Positions 43,542-53,982 of a DNA stretch of 64,000 bases are shown here, in pieces (within the stretch, counting starts at the first letter, position 1; each line of letters opens with the position of its first letter). A program made the position numbers and the translations under genes. Below the pieces are notes generated by a model, which did no database searches, was not told the DNA's origin, and saw only the letters and a program-made list of their open reading frames with translations. Source of the DNA: Nocardia sp. MH4 (GTDB lineage Bacteria > Actinomycetota > Actinomycetes > Mycobacteriales > Mycobacteriaceae); contig NZ_LPNR01000102.1 of assembly GCF_019266065.1 (NCBI RefSeq), positions 1-64,000 on the forward strand, in the 5' to 3' direction.

Positions 43542-44597
43542 TCACACGGTCAGCTGCCGGGCCTTCTCGAACAGTTCCAGGGTCACCGCGTGCAGGAAGT
43601 CACCGACCGACTTGGGCGCCTTGCCGGCGAAGGCGCGGGCGTGGGTGCCCTCGAGCACGATGCCGAGCTTGAAACAGGCCAGCACCTCGTACCAGGTCAC
43701 CGCGCTCAGATCGCGCGCGGAGAACCGACCGTAGTGCTCGATCATCTCCTCGGGGGTGGGCAGACCGCCGACCGTGCCCAGGGTGCCCATCAGCCCGGCG
43801 CCGACGGTGCCCGGCACCGGCCGGGTCGCCAGCTGCCAGCCCAGGTCGAGCAGCGGGTCGCCGATGGTCGACATCTCCCAGTCCACCATCGCCGCCACCT
43901 GCGGGCTGTCGTAGTCGAACATCATGTTGGCCAGGTGACAGTCGCCGTGCATGATGCCCGGGGTCCAGGTGGTCGGGCGGTGGCGTTCGAGCCAGTCGCC
44001 GACCTGCTCGACGCCCGGAATCCGCGGCCCGGGGTAGCCCTCGTTGGCGGTGTAGGAGTCGAGTTCGCGCAGCCAGCGCGGCACCTGACGCTCCAGGAAA
44101 CCCTCGGGCTTGCCGTAGTCGGCCAGGCCGAGCGCCTGATAGTCGAGCTCGCCGAGGCGGGCGATGGCCTCGACCGCGGACAGACCCATCTGCCTGCGGA
44201 TCTCCGGGTCGTGCGCGTGCAGGTCGGGAAGTTCGGTCTGCGGGTTGAAGCCGTGGATCGGTTCCATCAGGTAGAACACCGCGCCGATCACCGTCTCGTC
44301 GTCACAGGCGGCGATCACCCGGGGCGAGCGCACCTCGGTGTCGTCGATCGCGCCGAGCAGCCGCGATTCGCGACGGATCACGTCGTTGCTCTTGGCGCGC
44401 AGATGCTTGGGTCCGCGGCGCAGCACGTACTCACGACCGCCACGGGTGAAGCGCAACATGATGTTCTGCGTGCCACCGCCGATCGAGCTGACCGCGCCGA
44501 CCTCGCCGGCGGGCAGGCCACGCTCGTCCATCCATCGGCCGATCGCCGCGAAATCCGCGATCGCCGGGTCCACGTCGACCGGTTGCGAAACAGACAT
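43542..44597 (-). CDS. aminoglycoside-phosphotransferase-like kinase
   Basis: A 351-residue APH/choline-kinase-like protein. The glycine loop region is GAVSSIGGGTQNIMLRFTRG, the nucleotide Lys region EYVLRRGPK, the catalytic loop IMHGDCHLANMMFD (HGDxxxxN), and the metal motif MVDWEMSTIGDP. This is the ACAD10-like subtype found near acyl-CoA enzymes in actinobacteria, proposed to phosphorylate a hydroxyacyl-CoA or sterol-derived substrate, not antibiotics. Start at MSVSQPVDVDPAI (ATG 44597). Divergent from pabAB. Confidence 0.85.
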   Translation of the reverse strand: MSVSQPVDVDPAIADFAAIGRWMDERGLPAGEVGAVSSIGGGTQNIMLRFTRGGREYVLRRGPKHLRAKSNDVIRRESRLLGAIDDTEVRSPRVIAACDDETVIGAVFYLMEPIHGFNPQTELPDLHAHDPEIRRQMGLSAVEAIARLGELDYQALGLADYGKPEGFLERQVPRWLRELDSYTANEGYPGPRIPGVEQVGDWLERHRPTTWTPGIMHGDCHLANMMFDYDSPQVAAMVDWEMSTIGDPLLDLGWQLATRPVPGTVGAGLMGTLGTVGGLPTPEEMIEHYGRFSARDLSAVTWYEVLACFKLGIVLEGTHARAFAGKAPKSVGDFLHAVTLELFEKARQLTV

Positions 44598-44655
44598 GGC
44601 GATCATTGTGCCCGAGGCGAGTCGTCCGTGGGCCCGGCGTAGGGTTTCTGCCACG

Positions 44656-46700
<2,045 letters not shown>

Positions 46701-46704
<4 letters not shown>

Positions 46705-47189
46705 CGACGCGGACGCTTGCCCTTGCCGAGGTCCGGCGGCGGTTCCTCGCCGGCCCGGCCGGTGATCCGGCCGAGCAGCCCGACGCCCGGCAGTTTCGCC
46801 AGCGCGCCGAAGAGATCCTCGCCCAGTGAGATCATCGCCTCGAGCCTGGGCAGCAGCCGATCGTAGGTGGCGAAGACCGGGTCGGCCAGCGCCAGGGTGC
46901 GGTCGAGCCGGTCGATGGTGCTGTTGAGCCGGTCGACCGCGATCGAGAGGTTCTCCACCAGATCCGGCAGCTGGGCGGCCAGCTGGGCCGAGGCCGGGGG
47001 CAGCCGCACCGCCGCGTCGAAGGCGTATCCCGCCGTCTGCTGCGCCGCATCGATGGCCTGTCCCGCCGCCGTCTGCGCCGCCCCCACCGCGGCCTGCGCC
47101 GCCGAGAGCAGGTCGGCCCCCGGCACCTTGCGCCCCTGCGGCTCCGGCGTGGGCTCCACAGCGCGTCCCCGCTTCTTCGGGTTCGTCAT
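46701..47189 (-). CDS. hypothetical protein with amphipathic helices
   Basis: A 162-residue protein of unknown function. An Ala-rich segment (ADLLSAAQAAVGAAQTAAGQ) is followed by a heptad-like region (DLVENLSIAVDRLNSTIDRL DR type, about residues 77-110) that looks like a coiled coil, then LLPRLEAMISLGEDLFGALA and a Gly/Arg/Pro/Lys-rich tail. No signal or membrane helix is clear. Similar small proteins are widespread in mycolate actinobacteria (from memory). Its stop overlaps that of pabAB by 4 bases. Start ATG 47189. Confidence 0.7.
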
Positions 47190-47441
47190 GCCACCACTGT
47201 GCCGCACCGAGCACGCCCACGCAGGGATGCGCCCCGCCCGTGTCTGCGGGCCACTGCCCATAACCGTCGCCCCAACTCGCCCGCAGTCGGCCGTCGCGGC
47301 CGTCCCGACGATCAGGCGCCGTGGCGCAAGCGACGAAGGAGCAAACCACGGCGGCCGATCGGCGGGACCAACGGGCCGCGACCTCGAGCGCGCCGGCGCT
47401 CCAACAACCCTGTCGGTGGGGCATGACATCATGCGAGCACC

Positions 47442-49220
47442 ATGGAACTCCGCAAGGGCGCGCACGCGCCGGTCCCGACATCGCTTCTCGCCGTGGTCCT
47501 TTCATGGCGGTCGGCGCATGCCGTCGACGCGCACGCGCTGCTGGTCACCGAGTCGGGGCTGGTGCGCGGCGACCGGGATTTCGTGTTCTTCAACGCCCCT
47601 CGGCACGCCTCGCAGGCGGTGACGCTGGATCAGGAGCCCGCGCCGGGCACCGCGCGGCTGAGTGTGTCGCTGCCGCGGACCGAGGCGGAGGTGGCGCGCA
47701 TCGTCGTCAGCGCCTCGCTCGACGAGGGCACCTTCGATCAGCTGACCGAGCTGACGCTCACCGTGCACGCCGCCGACGGGCCGGTGGCCCGGTTCGCGCT
47801 GGACGGCATCGAGGACGTGCAGGCGATGATGTTCGGCGAGTTCTACCGGCGCGACGGGCAGTGGCGGTTCCGGGCGATCGGGCAGGGCTGGTCGGGTGGA
47901 CTGGCCGGGCTGGCCACCGAATTCGGCGTCACCGTGGACGAACCGGGCGCGGATCGCGCGGCGGCGCGGCCCGCGCCGGCGATGTCCGCCCGCGTCGCCG
48001 ATCGGGCGGAGTTCGCCCACGGCGCGGAGGGCGACGCCCCGGCGTATCCCGACGACGCGCGCATCGATCCGGCCGAACCCGGGCGTGCCGGACGCGCACA
48101 GTCGCGCCCGCCCGCGCTCACCCGCCGTGTCATCGATGTCCCGCCACCGCCACCGCAGGACCCGGAGCTCGCCGACTGGCATCCCGACCCACAGGTCCCC
48201 GACCAGTTGCGCTGGTGGGACGGCCACGAATGGACCACCAGCACCCGCAGGCACGTGCAGGACAACCGCGCCCGCTGCCCCCGCTGCGACACCCCGTTGC
48301 GCCGCAAACTCTTCGGTGGGCACGGCCAGTGCCGGTCGTGCGCGGGCGAGATCGAGGAGTTCCTCACCCACTGGCGCACCCGCGCCCGCCGGGTGCTCAC
48401 CGGCCCCGGCACCCTGTCCGAGGACTGGATCGAGGTCTGGGCGGCCCTGCGCTACCAGCGCATCGACGAGGAGCGCGGACGCGCGGTACTGCGCGATGCC
48501 GGACTGACCCAGGTGGAGCGGATGGTCGCGTTCGCCTTCGCCGACGGCGAGGTGTTCGCCGACGAGCTCGACGCGTTCGAGCACGTGGTGAGCGAGCTGG
48601 CGCTGTCGGGCCCGCTGGTCGAGGACCTGCGGCGCCGGATGCACCGGGGCCGCACCCTGTCGCGGCTGCGCGCGGGCGAACTGCCCACCATCGATACGCC
48701 GGGCCTGCACCTGGATCCCGAGGAACGGGTGCACCTGGACCTGCCCGCCGTGCACATCAGGATGCTGGCGCGCGGCCCGCGCAACACCGAGGGCCGGTTG
48801 ATCGGCAGCTCCAAGAAGCTGCGGTTCGTCGGCGACGGTACCGGCATCGAACTGCCGTGGAACCGGGTCGTCTCCGTGCATCCCGAACACGGCACCGTGG
48901 TGCTGGCCGCGACCTCGGCACGCGGCGGCGCCACCTTCGGCGTCACCGATCCCGACTATGTGGCGGCCGCCCTGGAAGGCGCGCTGCGCGTGGCGAAACG
49001 CCTGGTCCTGACGCCGGGTCAACGGGACAGCCGCAGCATCCCGCAGGACGTGAAAGCCCAGGTGTGGCAGCGCGACGGTGGTCGCTGCGTCGAATGCGGC
49101 GACGGCCACTACCTGGAGTTCGATCACATCATCCCGCTCAGCCGCGGTGGTGCGACGAGCGCGGCGAACCTGCAGATCCTGTGCCGGGCCTGCAACCGCG
49201 CCAAGGGCGCTCGGATCTAG
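47442..49220 (+). CDS. TerD-DUF2510-zinc ribbon-TerB-like-HNH nuclease protein
   Basis: A 592-residue multidomain protein. TerD-like domain (1-165; ALLVTESGLVRGDRDFVFFN, EFYRRDGQWRFRAIGQGW), lacking obvious Ca-site acidic motifs. Pro-rich linker. DUF2510 (about 240-270; DWHPDPQVPDQLRWWDGHEW). Zinc ribbon (Cys279, Cys282, Cys297, Cys300). TerB-like helical part (about 325-410; FAFADGEVFADELDAF). PH/GRAM-like strands (about 425-520). C-terminal HNH nuclease with Cys549/Cys552, Asp561-His562, Asn576 and Cys581/Cys584. TerD systems are known to include DNA-processing enzymes, so a conditional nuclease for stress or defence is inferred. It overlaps the next minus gene by 4 bases. Confidence 0.85.
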   Translation: MELRKGAHAPVPTSLLAVVLSWRSAHAVDAHALLVTESGLVRGDRDFVFFNAPRHASQAVTLDQEPAPGTARLSVSLPRTEAEVARIVVSASLDEGTFDQLTELTLTVHAADGPVARFALDGIEDVQAMMFGEFYRRDGQWRFRAIGQGWSGGLAGLATEFGVTVDEPGADRAAARPAPAMSARVADRAEFAHGAEGDAPAYPDDARIDPAEPGRAGRAQSRPPALTRRVIDVPPPPPQDPELADWHPDPQVPDQLRWWDGHEWTTSTRRHVQDNRARCPRCDTPLRRKLFGGHGQCRSCAGEIEEFLTHWRTRARRVLTGPGTLSEDWIEVWAALRYQRIDEERGRAVLRDAGLTQVERMVAFAFADGEVFADELDAFEHVVSELALSGPLVEDLRRRMHRGRTLSRLRAGELPTIDTPGLHLDPEERVHLDLPAVHIRMLARGPRNTEGRLIGSSKKLRFVGDGTGIELPWNRVVSVHPEHGTVVLAATSARGGATFGVTDPDYVAAALEGALRVAKRLVLTPGQRDSRSIPQDVKAQVWQRDGGRCVECGDGHYLEFDHIIPLSRGGATSAANLQILCRACNRAKGARI

Positions 49221-49507
49221 CCGAGAATCGCGTTCATGATCGTGCCGCCGCTGGTGGCCACCACGCCGCCGATCATCGCGCCGGCGATCATCTTCGGCGA
49301 CTCCATCGCGCTGCCGTTCCACTTCTCCCAGGCGAACTTGCCACCCGCCACGGTGATCGCCAGCACGCCCGACAAGATCATGAACCAGGTCAGGTACTGG
49401 ACCATCTGCATGATCTTGTCCGACAGCGGCGGCGCCTCGGGCGTGGGGTTGCCGACCTGCGCGAACGTCGTGACAGTCTCGGCCATCGACGTCAGAATGA
49501 TGCTCAT
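49217..49507 (-). CDS. two-helix membrane protein, VirB2/TrbC-like (copy 1)
   Basis: A 96-residue membrane protein. A GNPTPEAPPLSDK segment precedes two helices (about 38-56 QYLTWFMILSGVLAITVAG; about 74-95 MIAGAMIGGVVATSGGTIMN) joined by a short loop GKFAWEKWNGSAMESPK. Size and topology recall VirB2/TrbC pilins or holin-like proteins, but without detectable family motifs. It is 79 percent identical by my hand count (61 of 77) to the gene at 49713 in the opposite orientation. ATG with GGGGAGC upstream. Convergent with the TerD-HNH gene. Confidence 0.8.
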   Translation of the reverse strand: MSIILTSMAETVTTFAQVGNPTPEAPPLSDKIMQMVQYLTWFMILSGVLAITVAGGKFAWEKWNGSAMESPKMIAGAMIGGVVATSGGTIMNAILG

Positions 49508-49712
49508 AGCCTGCTCCCCTTTTCGCGTGATGCGAACTGCGTTCCAGCACTGCCGTATTCGGACGAGTCCAGGATAGGGGCGCGAACCCCCAGCACGCCA
49601 ACAAAACCGATCGGTCCGCTGCGGGTGGGCGGCTGCGGCACCCGATTCGACCGGATAACATCAGCGTCAGCAGTTCATCGCCGTTCCCCCCGAGTACCGA
49701 GTGAGAGCAAAC

Positions 49713-49985
49713 ATGATTCTGGCCGCCGTCACCGATACCCTGGCGCAGATCGGCAATCCGACTCCCGAAGCACCCCCGATGTCGGACAAGATCTTGCAGC
49801 TGGTGCGCTACTTCACCTGGTTCATCCTGCTGTCGGGCGTCATCGCCATCACCTACGCCGGCGGCAAGTTCGCCTGGGAGAAGTGGACCGGTGGCGGACT
49901 CGAGTCGCCGAAGATGATCGCGGGCGCGATGATCGGCGGCGCGGTCGCCACCAGCGCGGGCACGATCATGAACGCCATGCTCTGA
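49713..49985 (+). CDS. two-helix membrane protein, VirB2/TrbC-like (copy 2)
   Basis: A 90-residue paralogue of the protein at 49217, with the same GNPTPEAPPMSDK segment, helix 1 (YFTWFILLSGVIAITYAG), loop GKFAWEKWTGGGLESPK and helix 2 (MIAGAMIGGAVATSAGTIMN). Start ATG 49713; a GTG 12 bases upstream would add four residues. It is divergent from copy 1 across about 205 bases, so the two genes form an imperfect inverted repeat. It ends at a 17-base perfect hairpin terminator. Confidence 0.8.
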   Translation: MILAAVTDTLAQIGNPTPEAPPMSDKILQLVRYFTWFILLSGVIAITYAGGKFAWEKWTGGGLESPKMIAGAMIGGAVATSAGTIMNAML

Positions 49986-50044
49986 CCCCTGTCCGCTCGG
50001 CGCGGTCCGGACAACTCCGGGCCACCTCGACCGGCAAGGCATCG

Positions 50045-50083
50045 CGACCCGAGTTCTCTTGTTCGGCAAGAGAACTCGGGTCG
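50045..50083. terminator. long perfect hairpin terminator
   Basis: CGACCCGAGTTCTCTTG and CAAGAGAACTCGGGTCG form a perfect 17-base stem around TTCGG (a stable UUCG-type tetraloop region). It lies between the converging membrane-protein gene (49985) and the FBP gene (50152). Confidence 0.88.
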
Positions 50084-50151
50084 TCTGGCGTGCGAGGTCT
50101 CGAGTGTCGGCACATGGCAGCTACCTCCTTTCGTGCGCTGGGGCCGCGCGG

Positions 50152-50640
50152 CTAGGCGGCGAGGCGGTCCAGGAAGGCGAACAGGTTCTCGCGGACCCGC
50201 TGCGCCTTCTCCTCCGGCGTCAGATCCTCGCGATACCGGCTGCCCAGCGCGGGCCGCTTCTTGTTGCGGGCATACAGCGAGCAGGCCAGATCGGTGCAGA
50301 TGTAGCTGCCGATCGTATTACCGCGCCGTCCCGATTCCCCGGCCTTGTTCGCGGTCATCAGCGAGACGCCGCCGCCGGTGTGGGTGGTCAGGCAGAACGC
50401 GCACATCTGCGTCTTGCCCGATCCGCCGGTCTCGTGCCGCAGGGCGACGCTGACCAGCTCGCCGTCGCGCGGGACCGACAGATAGCAACGACCTGGGTAC
50501 GAGGGATCGGTCCAGCCGAGGAAGTCGAGGTCGTCCCAGGGACGAGCGTCGAGGTCGCGCGGCACGGACAGGCGTTTGGCGTCGCCCTTCGAACAGTTGA
50601 CGAACGACGACCTGATGTCGCGTTCGGTGACGGGCTCCAT
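50152..50640 (-). CDS. FBP-domain zinc-finger protein (EF-G binding type)
   Basis: A 162-residue protein with a C-terminal treble-clef FBP-type zinc finger, known from FusB-like proteins that bind elongation factor G. Cysteines lie in TQMCAFCLTTHTGGG and SYICTDLACSLYARNKKRPA. N-terminal part EPVTERDIRSSFVNCSKGDA is typical of the FBP family. Whether it rescues ribosomes from fusidic acid cannot be said. ATG 50640 with AAAGGA upstream; the longer frame is unsupported. Confidence 0.88.
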   Translation of the reverse strand: MEPVTERDIRSSFVNCSKGDAKRLSVPRDLDARPWDDLDFLGWTDPSYPGRCYLSVPRDGELVSVALRHETGGSGKTQMCAFCLTTHTGGGVSLMTANKAGESGRRGNTIGSYICTDLACSLYARNKKRPALGSRYREDLTPEEKAQRVRENLFAFLDRLAA

Positions 50641-50928
50641 GGGGTGTCCTTTCGGTGTGGTGGTCACAAACGATAGACACGCTAACGATGTGCGCCGCGG
50701 GCGACAACAGATTTTCGGCCGGGTCCTGCACACGGGTGGATTCGTTCCGGTGCGCCGGGCCGCCGTGCGGATGACCTCGATCTCAGGTGCGGTGAGGTAT
50801 CGGCACGATCGGCGGATTCGCCCTGACGGCGCTGGTGCGGGTCGGACACGACGTGCGCGTCAAGGCTTGGCCGATCGATGTCGCCTACCCTCGCCGTGTC
50901 CGGATATCCAGGCCGAAAGGAAGTTCCC

Positions 50929-51255
50929 ATGATCTTCATCGTCGTCAAGTTCACGGTCGCCGACGACTACGTCGACGACTGGTTGACCCGCACCGCGCCG
51001 TTCACCGAGGCCACTCGCGCAGAGCCGGGGAACCTGTGGTTCGAATGGCACCGCAGCGTGGACGATCCCGCCGAATTCGTCCTCATCGAAGCGTTCCGGG
51101 ATGAGAAGGCCGGCGCCGACCACGTCGGCTCCGACCACTTCCACGAGGGATTGGCGGCGATGCGCCCGGCGTTGCGGGAAACACCACGGATTCTGCACAC
51201 CGCATTGCCCGAGACGGATTGGGCGCGGATGGGTGAACTCGACATCGACGCCTGA
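50929..51255 (+). CDS. antibiotic biosynthesis monooxygenase-like protein
   Basis: A 108-residue ABM-domain (dimeric ferredoxin-like barrel) protein of the YgiN quinol monooxygenase type: IFIVVKFTVADDYVDDWLTR, AEPGNLWFEWHRSVDDPAEF, HVGSDHFHEGLAAMRPALRE. Family roles include quinol oxidation and aldehyde detoxification. ATG with GAAAGGAAG upstream. It sits alone between the FBP gene and TerD-vWA; the 289-base gap before it holds no clear gene. Confidence 0.92.
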   Translation: MIFIVVKFTVADDYVDDWLTRTAPFTEATRAEPGNLWFEWHRSVDDPAEFVLIEAFRDEKAGADHVGSDHFHEGLAAMRPALRETPRILHTALPETDWARMGELDIDA

Positions 51256-51324
51256 GCGTTCGTCGAGGGCGGTGAGCGTGCGAATCGCCAGCGTCGAAGC
51301 GGGCACGGGGCGATCCAGCGGTGG

Positions 51325-52581
51325 CTAGCCGATGATGCCCGCGGTGCGGGCGGCGCGGAGCCAGTCCGGGAATTCGCCGAGCAGACGGCGGTAGAGTTCG
51401 GCGTCGTCGACCTGGTCGATGTCGTCGAGGGCGAAGAAGCCGGCGTTGTCGACGATGCGGCCGTCGAGTTCGTCGAGGGTGCGCAGGACGCCGAAGTTGG
51501 CTTTGCCGAGGCCGATGAATTGCCAGAAGGCGGGCAGGGCCGCGGCTTCGCGCATGAGGGCGGCGATTTCGCGTTTCTTGGCGAAACCGCCGTCGGTGAA
51601 GAACAGGACCAGGGTGGGGGCGGCGCCGGCGGTGAGGGTGTCGATGACGGCGCGCATCACCGGGAGCTCGTCGTTGCGGCCGCCGATGCTGTCGTAGTCG
51701 ATGCCGTCGTGGGTGCCGGTCAGGTGCAGGTAGGTCTGCGCCCAGTGCTCACCACCGGCGACCGTGATGTCGGGCACTTTGGCGAAGGTCAGCGCGTAGA
51801 GGTAGGCCTCGAGGGAGCCGTCGTCGTCGAGCTGGGTGGCCACCGGGATCATTCGCTCCACCACACGGTGGACGGTGCCGCCGCGGTACAGCTTCTGCAT
51901 GCTGCCGGTCTTGTCGATGACCAGCACGACCCGCGCCCGCGTGCCGAACGCGCTCTTGTCGACGAGTACCTTCGCGACCTCGCGTTTGCGCAGGTCCAGC
52001 TTCTCGCGCTGCTCGAACGACAGGGCCGCCTCGCCGGGCACGGTCCGCACCTCCCACCGGTCCGAGGCCGGTGCCGCCACCTCGGGCTCGTCGTCCACGC
52101 TGACCCCGTGATCGGTGACCAGGTCGGCGAACCCGCCGGCGTACCCCTGCCCGACAGCGCGCACCTTCCACTGCTCACCGCGCCGGTACAGCTCCAGCGC
52201 GATCACCACCGACTCCCGGTCGAGACCCTCGATCACATACTCGTACAACGGGTTCCCGGCCGCATCGGCCACCGACGCCACCGGCGCGACGGCCGCGCCG
52301 AGCGTATCCCCTTCGGCCGCGACGGTGATCACCGCGCGAATCTGTTCGATGTCGGCGGGCACGGTCGCGAACGTCACCACCAGTTCCGACCCGTCGAGCC
52401 GAACCCCCGGCGCCTCGGGCTGATTGAAGAACACGAAATCGGCGTCCGAGCGCACCTTCCCGGCCGCGGTCACCAGCAGCGCGGACAGATCCGCGGGCAC
52501 ACCGCCCCGCACGGTCAGCATCACCTTCGGCTGCGCCAACCCCGCGTTCTGCCCCTTCACCAGCCCAGCAGCCACCGCCAC
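51325..52581 (-). CDS. TerD-vWA protein (TerF-like)
   Basis: A 418-residue protein. An N-terminal TerD domain (about 1-175; VKGQNAGLAQPKVMLTVRGG, DADFVFFNQPEAP, ELYRRGEQWKVRAVGQGYAG) is joined to a C-terminal von Willebrand A domain (about 210-400). The vWA metal site (MIDAS) is degenerate but present: VVLVIDKTGSMQKLYR, followed by the GGRNDELP and FFTDGGF loops. Such TerD/TerF-vWA proteins act as scaffolds in tellurite/stress (Ter) complexes. Its TerD domain resembles that of the TerD-HNH protein 2 kb away, pointing to a shared system. GTG start with GGAGAAGGA upstream. Confidence 0.9.
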   Translation of the reverse strand: MAVAAGLVKGQNAGLAQPKVMLTVRGGVPADLSALLVTAAGKVRSDADFVFFNQPEAPGVRLDGSELVVTFATVPADIEQIRAVITVAAEGDTLGAAVAPVASVADAAGNPLYEYVIEGLDRESVVIALELYRRGEQWKVRAVGQGYAGGFADLVTDHGVSVDDEPEVAAPASDRWEVRTVPGEAALSFEQREKLDLRKREVAKVLVDKSAFGTRARVVLVIDKTGSMQKLYRGGTVHRVVERMIPVATQLDDDGSLEAYLYALTFAKVPDITVAGGEHWAQTYLHLTGTHDGIDYDSIGGRNDELPVMRAVIDTLTAGAAPTLVLFFTDGGFAKKREIAALMREAAALPAFWQFIGLGKANFGVLRTLDELDGRIVDNAGFFALDDIDQVDDAELYRRLLGEFPDWLRAARTAGIIG

Positions 52582-52662
52582 TCCTTCTCCGTCGGCCGTT
52601 CTGCCCTCACCCTAAGGGCAGTGACCCCGGTGGGCAGCGGATCCCGGGACGAGGCCCCACTG

Positions 52663-53291
52663 TCAGCAGCGTTGGTACCTTCGCGCGAAATGCGCCGACT
52701 CCGGCGAGGTATCGCGGTCGAGTTCGAGACAGCCGCCGACCAGCACGCGGATATCGGAGGTTGTGCGCCGAACGACCCGGTAGTCGACCACCGCGTCCGG
52801 CCGGGCCAGCAACGGAAGGTGTCGTTCGGCGAGCTGCCGTAACCGGGCGGCGGCGAATTCCTCGGTATCAGGCGGGAACACCGTGACTTTCATCGTGCGA
52901 CCCGCCGTGTCGGGCAGGTCGATCACCGACACCTCGACGATGGCCGGGGTGGGTGGATCGGTCAGGAGCCGCTCCCACAGCGCGAGTTCGCTCTCGGACG
53001 GAAAGCGGGGCGGCGGTCTCGGAGCAGGCCGGACTCCAGCTTCGAATAGCTCTGCTCGAACCGCCGATCCCCGAAGTAGGAGTCCGATCCTCGGCCGAGG
53101 TCGATCAGGGTCGTATCGCCGTGATACCGCGGCGGTACTTGCACCGCGCCCGTGACCCGGACGACCGATGCCGCCTCGGGCGGAGTGGCCTCGTCGTCGA
53201 GTCGCACCTCGAGCTTGGAGATGTAGTACGAGTTGTCGCCGTAGAACAGCCGCCATCATCGACGCCATGGTCGGCACAGTGAAGCGCATGT
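52663..53291 (-). pseudogene. frameshifted gene of unknown family
   Basis: A protein-like sequence split over two frames. N-terminal MRFTVPTMASMMAA (53291 on) and the last about 125 residues (SELALWERLLTDPPTPAIVE ... SPESAHFARRYQRC) share one frame. The middle about 75 residues (LFYGDNSYYISKLEVRLDDE, VQVPPRYHGDTTLIDLGRGS) are clean only in another frame. The frame changes near 53245 and 53040, so two indels are implied. Either compensating mutations, or sequencing errors. Family unknown. It lies next to the TerD-vWA gene. Confidence 0.6.
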
Positions 53292-53361
53292 CATTCGTCC
53301 TGCCGGCCATAGGTACGAGTTTCGGGTCGAGCGGCGACGGCATCGACTGTAGGGGCGCGTC

Positions 53362-53982
53362 CTAGATCCAGCCCTTCTCCCTCGCTTTGAGGGCGGCCTC
53401 GTAGCGGTTGGCGACGCCGAGTTTGCTCATCGCCGAGGACAGGTAGTTGCGGGTGGTGCCCGGCGAGAGGTGCGCGCGGCGGGCGATGTCGTCGACGGAG
53501 GCGCCGTCGGCGGCGAATTCCAGGACGTCGGCCTCGCGGGCGGTGAGGACGGTGTCGCCGGCGCTGATGGCCTCGGCCGCCAGCTCCGGGTCGACGTAGC
53601 GGCCGCCGCGGTGGACGGTGCGAATCACCTCGGCCAGGGTCGCCGCCGAGGTCGTCTTGGGCAGGAAGCCGCGAACACCGGCGGCGAGTGCGCGTTTGAG
53701 ATATCCGGGCCTGCCGTGGCTGGTGACGATCAGCGTGCCCGCGCCCGGGGTGATCCGCTGCAACTCGACGGCGGTGTCGACGCCGTCGATCCCCGGCATC
53801 TGCAGGTCGATGACGGCCACCGCCATCGGTGCGGCCGCCTCGGCGCGACGCCGCCACAGGTCGACCAGTTCGGCGCCGGAACCCACGTGCGCGACGACCT
53901 CCAGGTCGGCTTCCAGGTCGAGCATCGTCGCCAGCGCGGCGCGGATGAGGGTCTCGTCGTCGGCGAGGTAGACCGGAATCAC
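53362..53982 (-). CDS. LuxR-type response regulator
   Basis: A 206-residue NarL/FixJ-family response regulator. Receiver: VYLADDETLIRAALATMLDL (acidic pair), phospho-acceptor Asp in VAVIDLQMPGIDGVD, Thr in LIVTSHGRPGY and Lys in GFLPKTTSAATL. C-terminal LuxR HTH: LTAREADVLEFAADGASVDD then RAHLSPGTTRNYLSSAMSKL. GTG start overlaps the histidine kinase stop by 4 bases (GTGA). Partner of the kinase in the same operon, regulating the ABC transporter genes most likely (inference). Confidence 0.93.
   Translation of the reverse strand: MIPVYLADDETLIRAALATMLDLEADLEVVAHVGSGAELVDLWRRRAEAAAPMAVAVIDLQMPGIDGVDTAVELQRITPGAGTLIVTSHGRPGYLKRALAAGVRGFLPKTTSAATLAEVIRTVHRGGRYVDPELAAEAISAGDTVLTAREADVLEFAADGASVDDIARRAHLSPGTTRNYLSSAMSKLGVANRYEAALKAREKGWI

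Noticed and set aside
47442-49220. Interpreting the TerD-HNH protein as a simple homing endonuclease
   Set aside because: The TerD, DUF2510 and TerB-like parts and the nearby TerD-vWA gene fit a Ter-type system better; no intron or intein signs were seen.
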